From the NCBI GenBank assembly GCA_029779435.1, contig JAKPAM010000216.1, forward strand, positions 1 to 36,859: a stretch of 36,859 nucleotides of DNA, read 5' to 3'. Below are positions 33,857 to 36,859 of the stretch, one piece after another. A program made the translations under genes and the position numbers. The first letter of the stretch is position 1. Every line of letters begins with the position of its first letter. The notes beneath the pieces are model-generated. The model was not told where the DNA came from, searched no databases, and was given only the letters and a program-made list of their open reading frames with translations. This DNA is from Pseudomonadota bacterium. Its GTDB lineage: Bacteria > Pseudomonadota > Gammaproteobacteria > Burkholderiales > Burkholderiaceae_E.

Positions 33857-34452
33857 GATGTCGAGGAAGCGGGGTCCGAGGTGCCAGGCAACGGCGCCAG
33901 CGCCTCGCGCAGCAGGCGGAACAGTTCGCGATAGCGCCGCCCTCCCTGGCCCTGCGCCATCTCGGCCCGCGCGGCCTCGACCAGTTGCGCGAGGGCCTCG
34001 CGATCGGTTTGCGGATGATCACGCAGCCATGCGGCGACCGCGTCGGGTTCGTCGAGCAGGCGCGTTCGCCAGTGCTCGGCCCGATGCAACAGCGCCGTGG
34101 CCGCGCGCGAATCGCCGCTGAGCAGGTCGAGCGCATGCCGGATCGGCAGCGGATCGACGTCCCGCATCAGCTTGCCGACGAACTGCAACTGGCGGCGGCG
34201 GCCCTCGTGGCTCTTGATCCGCTGCGCCATCTCGATCGCCTCGCGCAGGCGCTCGTCGAGCGGTACCGAGGACAGCCGGTGCGGCGGCAGCGCGACCAAC
34301 GACTCGCCGAGCGCCTGCAGCGAATGCATGTCGCGTTTGCGCTGCGATTTGCTCGGGCGTTCGGGCGCGTCCGCCGGGTCGTGTGGGGTCGGAATTTGCA
34401 GGGTCCTTGCAGAGGCATGCTCGTGGCGGAGGCATGCTTGTTGCAAACGCAT
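33853..34452 (-). CDS. darP: Ribosome-associated protein DarP (YjgA, DUF615)
   Basis: This 199-aa (as read) helical DUF615 protein binds the 50S subunit; E. coli DarP helps late 50S assembly. The family segment is PSKSQRKRDMHSLQALGESL, then HEGRRRQLQFVGKLMRDVDP (about residues 33-105) and a helical C-terminal half. The N-terminal 30 residues are weak: the start ATG (34450-34452) falls inside one of three 17-bp repeats and has no ribosome site, while no other ATG occurs before residue 42. TTG at 34446 is an alternative. It is divergent from pmbA. Confidence 0.9.
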   Translation of the reverse strand: MRLQQACLRHEHASARTLQIPTPHDPADAPERPSKSQRKRDMHSLQALGESLVALPPHRLSSVPLDERLREAIEMAQRIKSHEGRRRQLQFVGKLMRDVDPLPIRHALDLLSGDSRAATALLHRAEHWRTRLLDEPDAVAAWLRDHPQTDREALAQLVEAARAEMAQGQGGRRYRELFRLLREALAPLPGTSDPASSTS

Positions 34453-34461
34453 GCTCGCTAG
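34411..34461. repeat. Three imperfect 17-bp tandem repeats centred on GCATGC
   Basis: Units at 34411-34427, 34428-34444 and 34445-34461 share the core GCATGCtyG at exact 17-base spacing (GCATGC at 34415, 34432 and 34449). The first two units match at 14 of 17 positions. They cover the start codon and first codons of darP and lie next to the palindrome at 34461-34504. Confidence 0.85.
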
Positions 34462-34504
34462 GGAAGCGCTGGTCGATTCACGGGTGAATGGATCAGCGCT
34501 TCCC
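34461..34504. repeat. Nested perfect palindrome in the darP/pmbA divergent region
   Basis: Outer arms GGGAAGCGCTG (34461-34471) and CAGCGCTTCCC (34494-34504) are an 11-bp perfect inverted repeat. Inside, symmetrically placed after 4 bases on each side, ATTCAC (34476-34481) and GTGAAT (34484-34489) pair around GG. The 44-base unit can form a long hairpin on either strand. A -10-like TATCAT (34508-34513) follows it directly, so it may be an operator for pmbA, darP or both. No T tail, so not a terminator. Confidence 0.85.
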
Positions 34505-34573
34505 TTGTATCATAGCCCTCCTTCGTTCGCCCATATCCGCAACGCAGCACGCTGCGAAAAGGTCGCCTGCCGC

Positions 34574-35914
34574 ATGTTCGATTTCAATCCAGACACGCTG
34601 TCCCAGATCACCGACGAGGTGCTCGCGATCGCCCGCCGCAAGGGCGCGAGCGACTGCGCGGTCGATCTGTCCGAAAACAGCGGACTGTCGGTCAATGTCC
34701 GCAAGGGTAAGGTCGAGACGATCGAGCAGACGCGCGACAAGGGCCTCGGGGTAACCGTCTACCTGGGCAAGCGGCGTGGTTATGCCAGCACCAGCGACCT
34801 GTCGCAGGAGGCGCTCGAGCGGACGGTCGGCGCCGCTTATGACATCGCCCGCCATACCGGCGAGGACGATTGCGCCGGACTGCCCGACCCGGACACGCTC
34901 GCCACCGAATTCCCCGACCTGGACCTGTACCACCCCTGGTCGATCAGCGCCGAGGAGGCGGTTCGCCTCGCGACGCGGATGGAAGCGGCGGCCTTCGACG
35001 TCAGTCCGCTGATCACGAACTCCGAAGGCGCATCGGTCAACGTCGGTGATGGCCATTTCATGGCCGCCAACTCGCTCGGCTTCAAGGGCGGCTATCCGTA
35101 CAGCCGGCACTCGATCGGTTGTGCGCCGATCGCCGGCAGCGGCCAGCGCATGCAGCGCGACGACTGGTACTCGTCGAGCTGTTCGCCCCAGCGGCTCGCC
35201 GATCCCGAGGCGGTCGGACGCTATGCGGCCCAGCGCGCGTTGTCGCGGCTCGATTCGCGCACGCTATCGACGCGCAAGGTGCCGGTGCTGTTCGAAGCGC
35301 CGCTGGCCTGCGGCCTGCTCGGCCATCTGGTCCAGGCCACCAGCGGGTCGGCGCTGTATCGCAAGAGCACGTTCCTCGTCGATTCGCTCGGGCAGCAGGT
35401 GATGGCGCCCCACATCGACATCGTCGAGGATCCGGAGATTCCGGCCGAAAGCGGCAGCTCGGCGTTCGACAGCGAAGGCGTCGCGACGCGGCGCCGGCGG
35501 CTGGTCAGCGGCGGCGTGCTGAACGGCTATTTCCTGTCGACGTACTCGGCGCGCAAGCTCGGCATGAAGACGACCGGCAACGCCGGCGGATCGCACAACC
35601 TGTTCCTGACCAGTCGCCTGACGCGTCATCTCGACGATCTCGATGCGATGCTCAAGCGGATGGATCGCGGCCTGTTCGTGACCGATCTGATGGGGCAGGG
35701 CGTCAACTACGTGACCGGCGACTACTCGCGCGGTGCCAGCGGCTTCTGGGTCGAGAAGGGGCGAATCCAGTATCCGGTCGAAGAGATCACGATCGCCGGC
35801 AACCTGCGGGACATGTTCCGTCAGATCGTTGCGGTCGGCAGCGACGTGATCCAGCGCGGCACCAAGAACATCGGTTCGGTGCTGATCGAGCACATGGCGG
35901 TCGCCGGCGCGTGA
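34574..35914 (+). CDS. pmbA: Metalloprotease PmbA (TldE)
   Basis: This 446-aa cytosolic protein is one half of the TldD/TldE heterodimeric protease that degrades or matures small peptides (microcin B17 and CcdA in E. coli). Family features are the N-terminal alpha/beta domain (SVNVRKGKVETIEQTRDKGL, then GYASTSDLSQEALERTV), VPVLFEAPLACGLLGHLVQA, LVSGGVLNGYFLSTYSARKL and DLMGQGVNYVTGDYSRGASG near the C-terminus. In this family the zinc ligands sit in TldD, and no HExxH is seen here. Length matches E. coli PmbA (450 aa). ATG 34574 begins MFDFNPDTLSQ; open sequence upstream is not conserved. tldD is not in the window. Confidence 0.95.
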   Translation: MFDFNPDTLSQITDEVLAIARRKGASDCAVDLSENSGLSVNVRKGKVETIEQTRDKGLGVTVYLGKRRGYASTSDLSQEALERTVGAAYDIARHTGEDDCAGLPDPDTLATEFPDLDLYHPWSISAEEAVRLATRMEAAAFDVSPLITNSEGASVNVGDGHFMAANSLGFKGGYPYSRHSIGCAPIAGSGQRMQRDDWYSSSCSPQRLADPEAVGRYAAQRALSRLDSRTLSTRKVPVLFEAPLACGLLGHLVQATSGSALYRKSTFLVDSLGQQVMAPHIDIVEDPEIPAESGSSAFDSEGVATRRRRLVSGGVLNGYFLSTYSARKLGMKTTGNAGGSHNLFLTSRLTRHLDDLDAMLKRMDRGLFVTDLMGQGVNYVTGDYSRGASGFWVEKGRIQYPVEEITIAGNLRDMFRQIVAVGSDVIQRGTKNIGSVLIEHMAVAGA

Positions 35915-35974
35915 CGCGGTGAGCGTCGGGGCGTGGCGCGCCGCGCTGCGGCACGCCCGCAAGCGGAGAATCCA

Positions 35975-36547
35975 GTGAACAAGGCCTTCGTTCGCGAGGA
36001 CAGCGACAACGACGACGACGAACTGCCCGAGCAGGCGCCCGCGCTGCCGGGCGGCAAGAACTACATGACGCCGGCCGGCCACCAGCGGCTGAAGGACGAA
36101 CTGCTGCATCTGTTGAACACCGCGCGGCCGGAAATCGTCCAGCTCGTCTCGTGGGCGGCGTCCAACGGCGATCGTTCGGAAAATGGCGACTACCTGTACG
36201 GCAAGAAGCGCCTGCGCGAGATCGACCGCCGGATCCGTTTCCTGACCAAGCGCCTCGATACGGCCGAAGTCGTCGACGTCGCCAATCGCGAATGGACCGA
36301 TCAGGTCTTCTTCGGTGCCACCGTCACTTATCTGCGTAACGGTGAAGACGAGCACACGGTGTCGATCGTCGGCATCGACGAGGCCGACTCGCTGCACGGA
36401 CTGATCAGTTGGGTGTCGCCGATGGCGCGTGCGTTGACCAAGGCGCGCGAAGGCGACGTCGTCACGTTGCGCACGCCGGCGGGCGTCGACGAGATCGAGA
36501 TCCTGACCGTCGAATACAAGCCGATCGAACTGCCGCCGCCGCATTAG
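35975..36547 (+). CDS. greB: Transcription elongation factor GreB
   Basis: This 190-aa factor enters the RNA polymerase secondary channel and triggers cleavage of backtracked RNA. The coiled-coil N-domain carries ASNGDRSENGDYLYGKKRLR, with the acidic tip residues, and IDRRIRFLTKRLDTAEVVD, which match GreB rather than GreA. The C-terminal FKBP-like domain has VFFGATVTYLRNGEDEHTVS and LTKAREGDVVTLRTPAGVDE. A short acidic extension (EDSDNDDDELPEQ) precedes the fold. GTG 35975 is chosen (MNKAFVRED): GGAGA at 35965-35969 is six bases upstream, and an earlier GTG at 35933 would add 14 Arg/Ala-rich residues without a site. It follows pmbA by 60 bases. Confidence 0.95.
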   Translation: MNKAFVREDSDNDDDELPEQAPALPGGKNYMTPAGHQRLKDELLHLLNTARPEIVQLVSWAASNGDRSENGDYLYGKKRLREIDRRIRFLTKRLDTAEVVDVANREWTDQVFFGATVTYLRNGEDEHTVSIVGIDEADSLHGLISWVSPMARALTKAREGDVVTLRTPAGVDEIEILTVEYKPIELPPPH

Positions 36548-36633
36548 GCGTTCGTGAGTCGGCGAACTTCCGATCACGGCGTTGGGCGGCGTCCCGTTCA
36601 TGCGTTCGACCTTTGGGTTGGGGAGGGGCGCCT

Positions 36634-36727
36634 TGGTGGAAGAGGCGACTGACCTTTGCGGAGGTCTGTCACGAGGTCGCCGCCCTGGTGGGAGGGGCGG
36701 CCGGTGTTTGCGCAGGTCTGTCACGAG
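36634..36727. repeat. Two-copy tandem repeat, 52-bp period, after greB
   Basis: Copies at about 36634-36675 and 36686-36727 begin TGGTGG and end CTGTCACGAG. The last 21 bases of each (36655-36675 and 36707-36727; TTTGCGsAGGTCTGTCACGA plus G) differ at one position. No reading frame in the region resembles a known protein, so this looks like an intergenic repeat element. Confidence 0.85.
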
Positions 36728-36736
36728 CGGCGCCGC

Positions 36737-36801
36737 CGAGTGTGAAGCGGGCGGCGCCCAACGAGACCGCTCGTAATCGGTCGCCGCCCCCTTCACACTC
36801 G
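36737..36801. repeat. Nested long hairpin after greB
   Basis: The arm CGAGTGTGAAGCGGGCGGCG (36737-36756) is matched by its reverse complement at 36782-36801 with one mismatch in 20. The 25-base loop holds a second stem, ACGAG (36761-36765) with CTCGT (36770-36774) around ACCG. There is no T tail. It follows the 52-bp repeats by nine bases. Confidence 0.88.
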
Positions 36802-36859
36802 TCGGCACCTTGGAGCCATTGGGGTTCAACGGTGAGGTGCACGCCAACGTCTTGAGCGG

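Larger units (their letters stand above)
36548..36859. other. Gene-free stretch at the right edge
   Basis: The 312 bases after greB hold the tandem repeats and hairpin listed separately, plus CGTTGGGCGGCG (36580-36591), which nearly inverts CGGCGCCCAACG (36752-36763). Open frames here are Arg/Gly-rich and not convincing. The window ends before the next gene is recognisable. Confidence 0.6.

Noticed and set aside
34461..34504. Rho-independent terminator between darP and pmbA
   Set aside because: The stem is strong, but neither strand has a T run after it, and the genes diverge here.
36737..36801. Transfer RNA or CRISPR-like unit after greB
   Set aside because: The stem is too long and simple for a tRNA, there is no cloverleaf, and only two diverged tandem copies lie beside it, with no spacer pattern.
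35264..36847. Minus-strand open frame across pmbA, greB and the right-edge repeats
   Set aside because: Antisense to two certain genes; low-complexity composition.

Overview
The window is GC-rich, tightly packed chromosomal DNA from a Gram-negative bacterium with an outer membrane: it encodes a lipoprotein efflux channel, a TonB-dependent receptor, a pilus secretin and a lytic transglycosylase. The gene set (RmuC, isocitrate lyase, a synthetase-type RelA, the mog-darP pair divergent to pmbA, and a GreB starting MNKAFV) fits a betaproteobacterium, most likely order Burkholderiales. That placement is from family recognition, not a search. I see no tRNA, rRNA, CRISPR array, transposase or phage gene.

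Layout. 1-5788 (minus): a tripartite RND efflux operon, permease -> membrane fusion protein -> outer-membrane lipoprotein (3' end cut by the window edge), with overlapping genes. 5883-12113 (plus): TonB-dependent receptor, a large FtsX-type ABC permease without a visible ATPase, and RmuC. 12232-13800: isocitrate lyase (aceA) with its own promoter/operator region and a strong bidirectional terminator. 13960-14334 (minus): a small basic protein with a histone-H1-like Lys/Ala tail joined to a probable ribbon-helix-helix domain. 14335-15086: a long non-coding stretch rich in palindromes.

15087-26962 (plus): an approximately 12-kb tad/flp-type pilus locus, mostly with 4-base or longer overlaps. 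Order: Flp-like pilin, TadG-like protein, TadE-like pseudopilin, a secreted unknown, a second tiny Flp-type pilin, CpaB/RcpC, CpaC/RcpA secretin, an FHA-TadA/CpaF fusion ATPase, TadB, TadC, a DUF192 protein, a TadD-like TPR protein and another TadE-like pseudopilin. No prepilin peptidase (TadV/CpaA), TadZ/CpaE or RcpB is present, so processing and polar localisation must be supplied from elsewhere or differ. This variant pilus machine is the best candidate in the window for an incompletely described system.

27013-30671 (minus): a Sel1-SLT lytic transglycosylase, a Fis-type AAA+ regulator that has lost the sigma-54 contact loop, and an MtfA-type zinc peptidase. 30781-36547: relA (plus), mog and darP (minus), then pmbA and greB (plus). 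The darP/pmbA divergent region carries three 17-bp repeats beside a nested perfect palindrome. The region after greB carries a 52-bp-period tandem repeat followed by a 65-nt nested hairpin. These non-coding structures, a hexanucleotide microsatellite in the secretin signal peptide, the degenerate regulator and the FHA-ATPase fusion are the main points for a second look.
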